Source: Pirellulales bacterium (GTDB taxonomy: Bacteria; Planctomycetota; Planctomycetia; Pirellulales; DATAWG01). Taken from it: 35,240 nt of DNA. A program made the translations under genes and the position numbers. The stretch is from assembly GCA_035939775.1 (NCBI GenBank), contig DASZFO010000269.1:1-35240 (forward strand), written 5' to 3'. Shown piece by piece: positions 15,756 through 23,822 of the stretch; the stretch's first letter is position 1, and each line of letters begins with the position of its first letter. Under the pieces are notes generated by a model. That model was not told the origin of the DNA and searched no databases. It worked only from the letters and a program-made list of their open reading frames with translations.

Positions 15756-17261
15756 CTATACCATCACCGCCGGGCACGCGACGAACTGGCCGCCGCTCAG
15801 GCCGCCGGCGCCGATCGGTTGGGCCGGATTCTCTTTCGCCGGGATCGCCCGCCGGTGGCCGAAGAAGCCGCGGCGGCGGATCACTTCGGCAACTTCGGGG
15901 GGCACGTGGTCGCACCACACGGGATCGCCCGCCTTGATTTGCTGGATCACGTCGCGCGAGAAGATCGACAGATACTCGGGGTTGTAGTTGTCCAATTGCT
16001 CGATGCAGCCCGTCTCGACCAGGTGCTCGTACAGCTTCCGCAATTGCGGGGCCACCGACAGGTTCTCGACCGTGGTGAGCGCGCCCGTCTGCCGGTCCAA
16101 CAGCGGGTAGATGTACAGCTTCAAATCGTTTTTGAACAGCCGGCCGAACGATTCCAGGATGCCGCCATCGAGCTGTGCGTAGTATTTCTCGTCGAACAAT
16201 TCGCACAGGCTGGCGGCCCCCATCGTGATGCCGATTTTCTTCTTCGTGTACCGGGCCAGGTAGGCGGCCAATCGGTAGTACTCGAAGTAATCGGAGATCA
16301 GCACCGTCTTGCCGCAGGCGGCCAGCACGTCGGCCCGAGCCAGAAAGTCGCGCAGATCGATCTCGCCGTTGGCCTGTCCGCCGGCGGCCTGCAGGTTGTG
16401 CATCGTGATTTCCATCAACTGCACGACCGGCTCGTCCGCAACCTCGGGCTCGCGCACAAACTTTTCGTGCGCCGCGCGGAGCATGTCGACGTTCACGTGC
16501 GTCACGGGCCGAAAACTTCCGCGCTCGACCAGGATCGGTTTCTTATACAGCACCTCGGAGGGTTGCAGCACTTCGCCGCCGGCCGAGAATATGGCCGCGT
16601 TGCTCAGCCCCAATTGCACGAGTCGCAGGCTCATCACTCGGTTATCGACCTGCCGAAAGGCGATGCCCGAGAACTCGATCATGTCGATTTCGATGCGTCG
16701 CGTGTTGAGGTTATCGAGGAGCGACTCGACGAGCCGGTCGGGCTCGTGGTTGAGATTGAAGGCCCCGTAGAGCAAGTTGACTCCGACAATGCCCAGAGCC
16801 TCCTGCTGCAGGGCGTTTTCCACGTCGAGCATCCGCACGTGGAGAATGATCTGGCTGTCTTGGTCGCGGGGATGGGCCTGGAATCGCACTCCCATCCAGC
16901 CGTGACATTCGTTCGTCCCCTTGAAGTTGCGGGCCGAAACCGTGTCGGCAAACACGAAGAAGGCGGTCGTATCCCCGCGGCTCTCGCGCAACCGGCTGAG
17001 GTTCAGCTCCTGCTCATGGTCGAGCATCGATTCGAGTCGTTGCCGGCAGACGTACCGGTCGCACGGGCCGTAGATGGCGTCGCTCACGGTCATGTCGTAA
17101 GCCGACATGCTCTTGGCGATCGTGCCCGCGGCGCCTCCGACGCGGAAGAACCACCGCACCACTTCCTGCCCCGCGCCGATCTCGGCGAACGTGCCATAGC
17201 GGCGCTGGTCGAGATTGACTTCCAGGGCTTTGCGATCGGTTGTCGGATGCTCATTCGACAT
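15756..17261 (-). CDS. Conserved 501-residue protein of unknown function
   Basis: A soluble protein with no signal peptide. It starts at the ATG 17259-17261 and reads ALEVNLDQRRYGTFAEIGAG, then GGAAGTIAKSMSAYDM, SDAIYGPCDRYVCRQRLESMLDHE, NECHGWMGVRFQAHPRDQ, LQQEALGIVGVNLLYGAF and CGKTVLISDYFEYYRLAAYL. To my knowledge the same blocks occur in planctomycetes, cyanobacteria and proteobacteria. Automated names for the family, such as TonB receptor or nucleotide adenylyltransferase, are not supported by motifs I can see. The dense invariant Gly, His, Cys and Glu residues suggest an enzyme. The C-terminal 25 residues (AIPAKENPAQPIGAGGLSGG) look variable. It stands alone, with a repeat element behind it. 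Confidence 0.85.
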   Translation of the reverse strand: MSNEHPTTDRKALEVNLDQRRYGTFAEIGAGQEVVRWFFRVGGAAGTIAKSMSAYDMTVSDAIYGPCDRYVCRQRLESMLDHEQELNLSRLRESRGDTTAFFVFADTVSARNFKGTNECHGWMGVRFQAHPRDQDSQIILHVRMLDVENALQQEALGIVGVNLLYGAFNLNHEPDRLVESLLDNLNTRRIEIDMIEFSGIAFRQVDNRVMSLRLVQLGLSNAAIFSAGGEVLQPSEVLYKKPILVERGSFRPVTHVNVDMLRAAHEKFVREPEVADEPVVQLMEITMHNLQAAGGQANGEIDLRDFLARADVLAACGKTVLISDYFEYYRLAAYLARYTKKKIGITMGAASLCELFDEKYYAQLDGGILESFGRLFKNDLKLYIYPLLDRQTGALTTVENLSVAPQLRKLYEHLVETGCIEQLDNYNPEYLSIFSRDVIQQIKAGDPVWCDHVPPEVAEVIRRRGFFGHRRAIPAKENPAQPIGAGGLSGGQFVACPAVMV

Positions 17262-17645
17262 AACAGGCCATACTCCAGGGGGGATGCGCGCGGAAGGGAC
17301 CGTCTGTGGCTGGTATCGACCGCGTAAACGAGGAAAACCAGCCGAACCTTGCGGATGAGGTAGAGGTTGACGATTCCGGTTTGTTAAAGACGTTAGAAAT
17401 GTCGCCACCTGATCTTGCGCAATGGATACAACCAGATGGTGGCTTCGATCTTGCCAGTGGTTATAATCGCTGGCATGGACGGCGACCGGCCAGCGGCTCT
17501 CCGCTGCTCCGTTCCGATCCCGACCGCCGGCGCTGGAGATTACCACGATGGACTTCGCGTTTTTTGCGAGACAGCCAATATGTGCGCCGTTTTTACGAAT
17601 ACGTAGCAACAGGCAACAGTCATCCTCGGGCAATGAAGGTGAACC
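17262..17645. other. Intergenic region without a supported gene
   Basis: 384 bases between divergent genes. A frame open from 17306 lacks protein character after its first 45 codons and runs into the next gene in another frame. A TATAAT at 17462-17467 has no good partner upstream. I see nothing else I can support. Confidence 0.5.
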
Positions 17646-17858
17646 ATGAATTCTTTCGCGATCTTGGCCGACGCGGCCGATTCGCCCAGATGGCTTGAGT
17701 TGGTCACGCGGCCGGAGGTGATGGTGTTCGCCGTTCCGATCGTGGCGATCGTTTGCGGTATCGGCTACAAGACCGTAGTCGCGATTATTCGCCATCGCGA
17801 ACGGATGGCTAAAATCGAACACGGCATCGATCCCGACGCGAGAGACGTCCTGAAGTAG
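17646..17858 (+). CDS. Small single-pass membrane protein
   Basis: A 70-residue protein. After MNSFAILADAADSPRWLELVTRP a single helix VMVFAVPIVAIVCGIGYKTVVAII spans the membrane. The cytoplasmic tail RHRERMAKIEHGIDPDARDVLK has the 'ERMAKIE.GIDPD' pattern common in small membrane proteins found beside ECF sigma or phage-shock-like genes. GAAGGTG precedes the ATG. Its stop overlaps a possible GTG start of the next frame, and the lipoprotein ATG is 23 bases on, so the two may be cotranscribed. Confidence 0.7.
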   Translation: MNSFAILADAADSPRWLELVTRPEVMVFAVPIVAIVCGIGYKTVVAIIRHRERMAKIEHGIDPDARDVLK

Positions 17859-17881
17859 TGCTGACAACTCTGGTAATCACG

Positions 17882-18474
17882 ATGAATTGCCCAGTGGTAA
17901 TTGGATGTGCATTGTCACTTTCGGTCTTCATGCTTGGATGCGGCAAGGCGGAGGATACCAGGTTGGCAAGACATGACGAAACACCGAACAGTGCCCAGGA
18001 ACTTCCCGCCGATCTGGCTCGCAAGATCGAAGAGTTAAAGACGTCCCCATACTACAAGCGTGTGAAGTCGCTTGAACAATCTGTTGTTGGACGAGCGGTC
18101 GTGACGACTGAGGCGGGAACGTCCGGGTTTATTCTGGAACTGGACAACGGAACGTGGGTGATGGCATACCTGGAAAAGGCGAATTTGTCTGGAAGATGGG
18201 AGACCGCCAACGCGATCGGCCGGACAAAGAACTGCTTAACTCTCCACTTTTTGGCGACGCATCCGCCCCGCTCAAAGAAAATGTTCCCTACGCTGACCAC
18301 ACATGCAACTTTTCAGTCGAGGTTGCCAATGCTCGGGGAAGAAAAATCACCGGACTGTCGTACGGCGATCGGTGTTTCAATTTCTGTTTCCCTGAAGGAC
18401 GCGAACTAGACGTAAATCTGCGACAAGACCCGAGCGGAAAACTCGCGTACCGGGTTTTTTGGGAGCAGTGGTAA
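17882..18474 (+). pseudogene. Lipoprotein gene interrupted by a -1 frameshift
   Basis: The first part, from ATG 17882, encodes MNCPVVIGCALSLSVFMLGC, a lipoprotein signal with its lipobox cysteine. It continues with a charged helix (LPADLARKIEELKTSPYYKRVKSLEQ) and a beta stretch (GTSGFILELDNGTWVMAYLE). After the AAAA at 18174-18177 coding character moves to another frame: GEFVWKMGDRQRDRPDKELL, then VPYADHTCNFSVEVANARGRKITGLSYGDRCFNFCFPEG, ending at 18474. One extra A would join the two as YLEKGEFVWKM. This may be a true mutation, a sequencing error, or programmed slippage. The uncorrected frame would end at 18409. I do not recognise the domain. Confidence 0.65.
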
Positions 18475-18497
18475 GGGGTAGTTCACAATCGGCCGGA

Positions 18498-19376
18498 TCA
18501 GTCTCGCGGGCTCGACACTGCATCGTGCTCGCCGCGCGGGAATTCTCGAGATTCGATACTGCTTCTGGATGCGAACCCGCGCACGAGTACGGCGGCCAAT
18601 ACTAGCGCGCCGCCGACGAGGCTCCACGGCCCGGGAAGTTCGCCGCGCGCCAGGGCGACCCAAATCGGATTCAAGATCGGCTCCAGCATCGGGATGAGGA
18701 TCGCCTCGAGCGCGGTTACTCGCCGGATGGCAAGGCTATACAGGATATAGGGAATTCCAAGTTGCACGACGCCGAGCACGACGAGCGCACCGGCCTCGGG
18801 CGTGGAGAGCGGATGGCCGATGGCGAAAGGGAGTCCGATCGCGGCGGTCACGAGATTACCGAGCAGCAATGCGCTGGCCGGTGAGCCGTCGCGCTCCTTG
18901 CGCAGCAAAATGACCATCATGCCGAAGCTGATTCCGCTGCCAAGCGCGGCGAGGATGCCCGAGAGCCCTCGCGGACTGAATTGATCGCGGAAGAACAGCG
19001 CGATCCCCGCCATTGCGACGACGACGCAGACCCAGTCAATTCGCCTTGTGCGCTCGCCGAGCCACCAAGGCCCGAGCAGGGCGACATAAATCGGGGCCGT
19101 GTATTGAAGGAAAATCGCGTTGGCTGCCGTGGTGCGGTCATTGGCGATCACGAAGAGCGAAACGGTGGCGGCATAGGCCAGCGCCGCGCCGACCTGCGTC
19201 GGCCGCCATGTAAACTCCGGCTTGCGCAGCCAGCACCAGAGCACCACGCAAGCAATTCCGCTCCGCGCCCCGGCCTTGGCCATCGAAGGCCATTCGACGC
19301 TCTTGATCAGCACCCCGCCGAGACTCCACAGAATGGCCGTCGCCAGCAACAGGAGAATGGCAGCGCGATGAGTCAT
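18498..19376 (-). CDS. EamA-family drug/metabolite transporter
   Basis: A 292-residue inner-membrane protein with about ten helices in two EamA repeats. The first (AAILLLLATAILWSLGGVLIK through NDRTTAANAIFLQYTAPIYVALLG) carries the typical 'FLQYTAP.Y...LG...LGE' signature. The second (GLSGILAALGSGISFGMMVILLRK through LAIRRVTALEAILIPMLEPILNPIWVALARGE) carries the matching 'LEPI..P.W' block. Members export metabolites or amino acids; the substrate cannot be told. The C-terminal tail (SRSSIESREFPRGEHDAVSSPRD) is charged and cytoplasmic. It is convergent with the frameshifted lipoprotein gene, 23 bases apart. Confidence 0.9.
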   Translation of the reverse strand: MTHRAAILLLLATAILWSLGGVLIKSVEWPSMAKAGARSGIACVVLWCWLRKPEFTWRPTQVGAALAYAATVSLFVIANDRTTAANAIFLQYTAPIYVALLGPWWLGERTRRIDWVCVVVAMAGIALFFRDQFSPRGLSGILAALGSGISFGMMVILLRKERDGSPASALLLGNLVTAAIGLPFAIGHPLSTPEAGALVVLGVVQLGIPYILYSLAIRRVTALEAILIPMLEPILNPIWVALARGELPGPWSLVGGALVLAAVLVRGFASRSSIESREFPRGEHDAVSSPRD

Positions 19377-19536
19377 CGATGCTCAAGAGGAGTGCCGTTC
19401 CGAATTGCTCACGGCCGCATTGTAGCAACCAGGTAAAGAACGCCGCCGGAATCGGCCGTTTTCTATTGAAGTTTAATTGCTGGTGGTAGTAAAAGACGTA
19501 ACCACCATCGGCTGTTCGCCCGTGCGATCGCTCGAG

Positions 19537-19566
19537 TTGCGGCCGCGCTCAAGATATTTGCATAAT
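19537..19566 (+). promoter_or_regulatory. Promoter candidate for the sigma-factor operon
   Basis: TTGCGG at 19537-19542 and CATAAT at 19561-19566 are 18 bases apart, about 65 bases before the sigma-factor ATG. The elements look vegetative rather than ECF-type. A GGTGGT/ACCACC inverted repeat (19482-19487 and 19501-19506) lies upstream and could be an operator. Confidence 0.4.
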
Positions 19567-19630
19567 CGCGGGTAAGCCCGTCGTGATATCTATGAAGAAC
19601 GGCCCGACGCGGCAAGGATGAGTCGTCGAA

Positions 19631-20116
19631 ATGCCCACATCAGATTGGCTTGGCGCGATGTACCAGCGGTTTCGTCGGGAATTGTTCGTCACTGCCTGGA
19701 CGATTCTGCGTCGCGCGGATTTGGCGGAGGATGCGGTTCACTCGGCATTTGCGAGATTGGTGAAACTTGAGTCGCCGCCGATCGATCCAAAACCCTACGT
19801 TTTCCGCTCCGTCCGCAACGCGGCAATTGATCTGGCCAAGTCGCGGTCGCGTCGACGCGAGGAGCCGCTGTTGCCCGCTTGGGATCAGACGGAGTTGGAA
19901 TTGGCATCGCCCGATTACGACATGTCGCGATCGCTTGCCGATGTGCTGGAGCGACTCGACGACCCTAGCCGTGAAGTGATCGAGTTGCACTTGCAGGCCG
20001 CGCTCACGTTTCAAGAGATCGCGCAGATGCTGAGTGAACCGCTCCCCACCGTTGCCTCGCGGTATCGCCGCGCCTTGGACAAACTGCGTGCAGAAATGAA
20101 GGTTCGCCATGAATGA
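19631..20116 (+). CDS. ECF-type RNA polymerase sigma factor
   Basis: A 161-residue sigma70-family factor with regions 2 and 4 only. Region 2 reads MYQRFRRELFVTAWTILRRADLAEDAVHSAFARLV and KPYVFRSVRNAAIDLAKSRSRR, covering the core-binding and -10 recognition helices. Region 4 reads SLADVLERLDDPSREVIELHLQAALTFQEIAQMLSEPLPTVASRYRRALDKLRAEM, the -35 recognition helix-turn-helix. It overlaps the next gene by eight bases, as sigma and anti-sigma pairs often do. It would direct RNA polymerase to a small regulon in response to an envelope signal. The regulon and signal are unknown. Confidence 0.92.
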   Translation: MPTSDWLGAMYQRFRRELFVTAWTILRRADLAEDAVHSAFARLVKLESPPIDPKPYVFRSVRNAAIDLAKSRSRRREEPLLPAWDQTELELASPDYDMSRSLADVLERLDDPSREVIELHLQAALTFQEIAQMLSEPLPTVASRYRRALDKLRAEMKVRHE

Positions 20117-20507
20117 AATCGAACGAATGATTTCGGGCCTCCCCCGGCCCGAGCCAAGCGACAACCTCGACGACCTCGTCCGTGTGCTACTCGCTCACCA
20201 GCAGGTTCGCTCGCGAGTCTCCCGCCGGACGATCGCAATCGCGTGGTGCGGAACGGCCGCCTCCGTGGGCATACTCGGCTTCTTTCTGGGGCGACACACC
20301 GCGGTCGCGCAGTCCACTCCGGCACTGGTGACGTCGACGGCGCAGTCGAACGATCGACGCGTTGAGAGTCCCTCAGAGCCAGTCACGTCAGTGAGAATTC
20401 CGCTCCGGGCAGACCAACTCGCCGGCCTTTTTATGGCATCCCCCGTTCACGAAGGGATGTTGGGCAGAGGTCCCGTTACGATTCATGTTTCCACTTCCGC
20501 CAGATAG
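20109..20507 (+). CDS. Single-pass membrane protein, probable anti-sigma partner
   Basis: A 132-residue protein overlapping the sigma gene by eight bases. Residues 1-40 are cytoplasmic, charged and helical (NEIERMISGLPRPEPSDNLDDLVRVLLAHQQVRSRVSRR). One membrane helix follows (TIAIAWCGTAASVGILGFFLG), then a periplasmic part of about 65 residues. That layout, with the coupling, is what one expects of an anti-sigma factor. There is no zinc-binding HxxxCxxC motif in the cytoplasmic part, so it is not a classical ZAS-type anti-sigma. The assignment rests on position and topology alone. Confidence 0.6.
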   Translation: MNEIERMISGLPRPEPSDNLDDLVRVLLAHQQVRSRVSRRTIAIAWCGTAASVGILGFFLGRHTAVAQSTPALVTSTAQSNDRRVESPSEPVTSVRIPLRADQLAGLFMASPVHEGMLGRGPVTIHVSTSAR

Positions 20508-20519
20508 AAGGAGTCTGTC

Positions 20520-21368
20520 ATGTTGCGAGCTGGTTTAATTCTTGGAATTGCAGTTTGGCTCGCTGGCCACGTCTCAGCGCAAGACACGAAGCCTGCCGCG
20601 ACCGAAATTTCGCTGCTGCGAGTGGCGCCCACCGCGCCGCGGGCCTCGAACTCCGAATTGCGAGCGATGGAGGGCTCCTACACCGTTGAATTGAAGGTTG
20701 TGGAAGGAAAGGGGTTATTCGGAGCCGTTTTGGATAACACCTCTCCGAATGCCGATTTCCCGCGGGGGTTCGAGCGTAGATCGCTCGATAGGGCGAATGC
20801 CGAAGAAACCTCGCCAGTTACGTCCCGGCCTCAGGCGCTCTACGTCGGCTTGAGCGATGCCGCGAAACCAACTTCCATAGGTCTCAGTCCAACAAAGGTG
20901 CAGCGCAATCCAACCGATGTTTGGGACCAGCCCCAGGACGACCCTCGCCTGAGGACAATGGAGGCCCCTACGATGACAATGCGCGCCAAACAGTCAGGCT
21001 TCATGGGAGTGGAGAACCCGCAATCATTCGCCTATTTGGAACCTTTGGGCCACGATGATTTCCATCTCAAGCGAACTGACGTAAAAAAGTTGGGAATGAA
21101 GTTCACGATTGAACCGCGGCCCGTGGAGAACGACTTAGAATCCGTCGAAGTGTCGTTAGAAATCGAGACGACGACTCTCGACGGGCGCGAAGCGGTGGAA
21201 GGCTTGGACCTGGATGCTGGCAAGCCGATTATTGCAACGCGGTCCCTCAAGACTACCGCCAAATTGAAACTAGGCGTAACACGGGTCGTGGCGATTCCCT
21301 CGGGCCCCGCGACGCAAGCCGCATTGCTGCTGCGAGTCAAACGGTTTGAATTGCCGAAGAAGGACTAG
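20520..21368 (+). CDS. Exported protein with secretin-like C-terminal region
   Basis: A 282-residue exported protein, third in the sigma operon (12 bases after the second gene, with GAAGGAG before the ATG). A signal peptide ends at VSA-QDT. Residues 25-160 are low in recognisable order. Residues 165-282 read GMKFTIEPRPVENDLESVEVSLEIETTTLDG, then a Gly/Pro turn with IIATRSLKTTAKLKLGVTRVVAIPSG and a final hydrophobic strand. This resembles the beta strands that close type II/III secretion secretins ('G..L.V.P...', 'TR...TT..V..G'). It lacks the N0-N3 and full secretin domains, so it is not a complete pore. It may be an envelope sensor or assembly factor controlled by the sigma factor. The likeness is by eye only. 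Confidence 0.55.
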   Translation: MLRAGLILGIAVWLAGHVSAQDTKPAATEISLLRVAPTAPRASNSELRAMEGSYTVELKVVEGKGLFGAVLDNTSPNADFPRGFERRSLDRANAEETSPVTSRPQALYVGLSDAAKPTSIGLSPTKVQRNPTDVWDQPQDDPRLRTMEAPTMTMRAKQSGFMGVENPQSFAYLEPLGHDDFHLKRTDVKKLGMKFTIEPRPVENDLESVEVSLEIETTTLDGREAVEGLDLDAGKPIIATRSLKTTAKLKLGVTRVVAIPSGPATQAALLLRVKRFELPKKD

Positions 21369-21411
21369 GCCGCTTTTGGGGAGATAAGGCGGCAGGGAGC
21401 GTGCAGACGAG

Positions 21412-21463
21412 GAAGGAGAGTAGGAGAGGGACAGGCTAGCCTGTCCCTCTCCTACTCTCCTTC
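21412..21463. repeat. Perfect 52-bp palindrome between convergent genes
   Basis: Two perfect 26-base arms (21412-21437 and 21438-21463) meet at GGCT|AGCC with no loop. It lies between the stop of the secretin-like gene (21368) and the stop of the protease gene (21569), where a bidirectional terminator would be expected. There is no long T-run directly after either arm. DNA of this kind can extrude a cruciform. Confidence 0.9.
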
Positions 21464-21568
21464 AATCAAGCTGCGGTTTTGTTGGTTGCGGCAAGATGCT
21501 CACCAAGCTCGTTTCCGGCGAATTGTCTCGCTTCCTCCTGCCTTCCTGGTCTCCTCATAAAACCCTCT

Positions 21569-22789
21569 TCACACCTGCTCATCCGCCAACGCCAACCGTT
21601 CGGCTATCGGCGGGTGGCTGTGGAACAGGAATACGGCGATTGGGTTGGGGTTCGGGTCGTCTTTATTCAACTTGGCCAACTTTTTGAAGGCGGAGATGTA
21701 GGCCGCGCGCAGGCCGGTGCGCGAAAGCGCGTAACGATCGCATTGCCGCTCAAAGCGGCGGCTGATCGCGTTTTGCAGCGGCTCGAGGAGCAGCGAGAAA
21801 AACGTCAGCCACAGCATCAAGAGCGGCAGGCTTGCGGCGGGCAACTGGCGATACGCAATTCCGCCGGGGCCGATGCCCGCCCACGCCGATAAGAGGCGAT
21901 CGCAGGTCCAGAAGCCGATGGCGCTCAGCAGCACTCCGACTGCGATCAGTTTCCAGATGTGTCGATGCACGTGATGGCCGATCTCGTGGGCGAACACGAC
22001 CTCGATTTCGTCGGGTGTGAAGCCGTCGAGGAGCGTGTCGCCCATGATCACCCGCCGCGTGCGGCCCAGGCCGGCTAGCATCGCGTTGGCCTTAGCCGTC
22101 TCGCTGCTCAAGTCCATCCGGTATACGCCTTCGATCGACAGGCCGGTACCGTCGGCCAGTCGAATCATCCGCCGCGCGAGTTCCGCGGCCTTGGCGTCTT
22201 GCTCCGGACTGGCAGCCGAACCGTTTTGCGGCGCGGTCCCAATCCGCTCGATCTTGTAGAACAGCGGCAGAATCAGCACCGGTACGAGTTGCCCGAGCAA
22301 GACGCTCACGGCGAAAAACGCCCCGGCCGCAATCCACCACCAGTTCGGCCCGGTCCACCAGATGAGCGCGTAAAGCCCTTCGAACATCGCCAGCCCAAAG
22401 ACGAGCACGAGCAAGTTGCGCTTCGCGTAGTGCCAAAGCCAGCGCCCGAGCGTCTGCCGGCTCAAGCCGAAGCGATGCTCGAGCACGAAGCCCGAGTAGA
22501 GCGAGAGCGGGAATGACAATGCAAGATGCAGCCCCGTCACCACGACGAACATCGCCGCCAGCCGCAGCCCAGCCCGCGCGATCAACTGCGCGAGCCAGCC
22601 ATCCAGCGCTCGCGCGAATGCGAACGCCATCACCGCCAGATAGGCCAAGTCGATTGCTTTATCCGCCAATTCGCAGATCAACTCCAGCCGGCCATAGTGC
22701 CGCGCCTCGGCCAATTGCTCGAGCGTCATCTCGGCGCCAGAGTCCGCGCGGGCGTCGTCGATCAGTTCGTGTTTTGATTCCGATTGCAT
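21569..22789 (-). CDS. M48 zinc metalloprotease (Ste24/CAAX prenyl protease 1-like)
   Basis: A 406-residue integral membrane protease. Several helices (about 45-100, 118-145, 150-178) precede the catalytic region. The zinc motif is AHEIGHH with H268, E269 and H272, and the third ligand is E347 in SRRFERQCDRYAL. Between them lie two more helices, as in Ste24-type enzymes. The family cleaves membrane or misfolded proteins near the membrane face; bacterial members usually act in envelope quality control. The long frame upstream to 23512 is not coding. I chose ATG 22787-22789, giving a charged N-terminus followed by LEQLAEARHYGRLELIC. It is divergent from the PfpI-type gene. Confidence 0.92.
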   Translation of the reverse strand: MQSESKHELIDDARADSGAEMTLEQLAEARHYGRLELICELADKAIDLAYLAVMAFAFARALDGWLAQLIARAGLRLAAMFVVVTGLHLALSFPLSLYSGFVLEHRFGLSRQTLGRWLWHYAKRNLLVLVFGLAMFEGLYALIWWTGPNWWWIAAGAFFAVSVLLGQLVPVLILPLFYKIERIGTAPQNGSAASPEQDAKAAELARRMIRLADGTGLSIEGVYRMDLSSETAKANAMLAGLGRTRRVIMGDTLLDGFTPDEIEVVFAHEIGHHVHRHIWKLIAVGVLLSAIGFWTCDRLLSAWAGIGPGGIAYRQLPAASLPLLMLWLTFFSLLLEPLQNAISRRFERQCDRYALSRTGLRAAYISAFKKLAKLNKDDPNPNPIAVFLFHSHPPIAERLALADEQV

Positions 22790-22964
22790 CGCGTCACGGA
22801 AAGCTTTGCGGGCATAATTGAATCTCCCGCTCGGCACGATGACCGATGGCCAATTGCAAGTCAATATATGACTTCGGAACGGCGCGTGATTTGCACGCTT
22901 CCGTTCATGTGATGCTAGATCCATGGAAAATCCACAGCGCCGCGAGCGGCGCAGGAGAACCAAT

Positions 22965-23519
22965 ATGAGCAACGAACTAAAAGGCAAGAAAGTTGCCATT
23001 CTGGTGGCCAAGGGTTTTGAAGAAGTGGAACTCACCGAGCCAAAACGGGCCTTGGAAGAAGCCGGCGCGGAAACGAAGATCGTCTCGCCCGAGCGGGGAG
23101 TCGTTCGCGGCTGGAACTTCACCGATTGGAGCGAATCGATTCCAGTCGATATACCGCTCGACGACGCCGACGCCGGAGATTTCGACGCCCTAGTGCTCCC
23201 CGGCGGCGTGATGAATCCCGACCAACTTCGCCAGATCGAAAAGGCAGTCGAATTGGTCAAGGAATTCTTCGTCGAAGGGAAACCGGTCGGGGCGATCTGC
23301 CACGCGCCTTGGACGTTGATCGAGGCCGGTGTGGTCGCAGGCCGCACGATGACTTCGTATCCGAGCCTGCGGACCGACCTGCGCAACGCGGGGGCGAATT
23401 GGGTGGACAAGGAAGTCGTCGTCGACAACGGCCTCGTCACGAGCCGCGACCCGAACGACCTCAAGGCCTTCTGCGCGATGCTGATCGATGAAATCCGCGA
23501 AGTCGCCCGCACGCGCTAA
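22965..23519 (+). CDS. DJ-1/PfpI-family protein (putative protease or deglycase)
   Basis: A 184-residue cytoplasmic protein. It opens with KGKKVAILVAKGFEEVELTEPKRALEEAG, and E19 or E20 here is the conserved acidic residue. FDALVLPGGVMNPDQLR and GKPVGAICHAPWTLIEAG follow, with the nucleophile C112 and its neighbour H113. The size and motifs match the PfpI/YhbO/YraA group. Members are described as intracellular proteases or as deglycases repairing glyoxal damage; the roles are still argued over. AGGAGA (22953-22958) lies seven bases before the ATG. An upstream ATG at 22923 gives an Arg-rich extension that is not conserved. Confidence 0.92.
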   Translation: MSNELKGKKVAILVAKGFEEVELTEPKRALEEAGAETKIVSPERGVVRGWNFTDWSESIPVDIPLDDADAGDFDALVLPGGVMNPDQLRQIEKAVELVKEFFVEGKPVGAICHAPWTLIEAGVVAGRTMTSYPSLRTDLRNAGANWVDKEVVVDNGLVTSRDPNDLKAFCAMLIDEIREVARTR

Positions 23520-23822
23520 TTGATTATTGCCCAGTCAATTCTCGCGCGCTGCTTAATCCGCGCGCAATTCCCCCTTCCCCGTGCTTGCAGCGCCGCGGAA
23601 AAAATGCCGCGGAAAATTCTGCGCAAGCCCGTTGCAAGCCAAGGATTATGCCTTATGATGGTCGGTTCCCGCGGTCGCTTCGCGGCAACGACTGGGCGAA
23701 TGAACGCACGTGCCGTGCCAACACGTGCAGCTTGAGCACGGCCCGATTCGGTTCCGAATCGTCGAGTCTGTGGCGGATGTATTCAAGACCTTCGGAAATC
23801 TCTTGTGGAAAGGGGACTTGCT
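23520..23822. other. Intergenic leader upstream of glnA
   Basis: 303 bases. A promoter-like pair is at 23632-23659 (listed separately), leaving a leader of about 155 bases. GCCGCGGAAAA occurs twice (near 23592 and 23606). I see no sigma54 consensus with correct GG/GC spacing, no P-II binding or riboswitch fold, and no gene. Confidence 0.5.
23632..23659 (+). promoter_or_regulatory. Sigma70-type promoter candidate for glnA
   Basis: TTGCAA (23632-23637) and TATGAT (23654-23659) are 16 bases apart. It is the only good pair in the 303-base leader. The start of transcription would be near 23666. Confidence 0.4.

Noticed and set aside
15672-17327. A 551-codon open frame on the plus strand
   Set aside because: It is antisense to the conserved 501-residue protein, whose motifs are recognisable. 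The plus frame has the Arg/His/Val-rich composition of a shadow frame.
17306-17698. Possible 130-codon gene upstream of the small membrane protein
   Set aside because: The first 45 codons look plausible, but the rest is Arg-rich and overlaps the start of the better-supported gene at 17646 in another frame.
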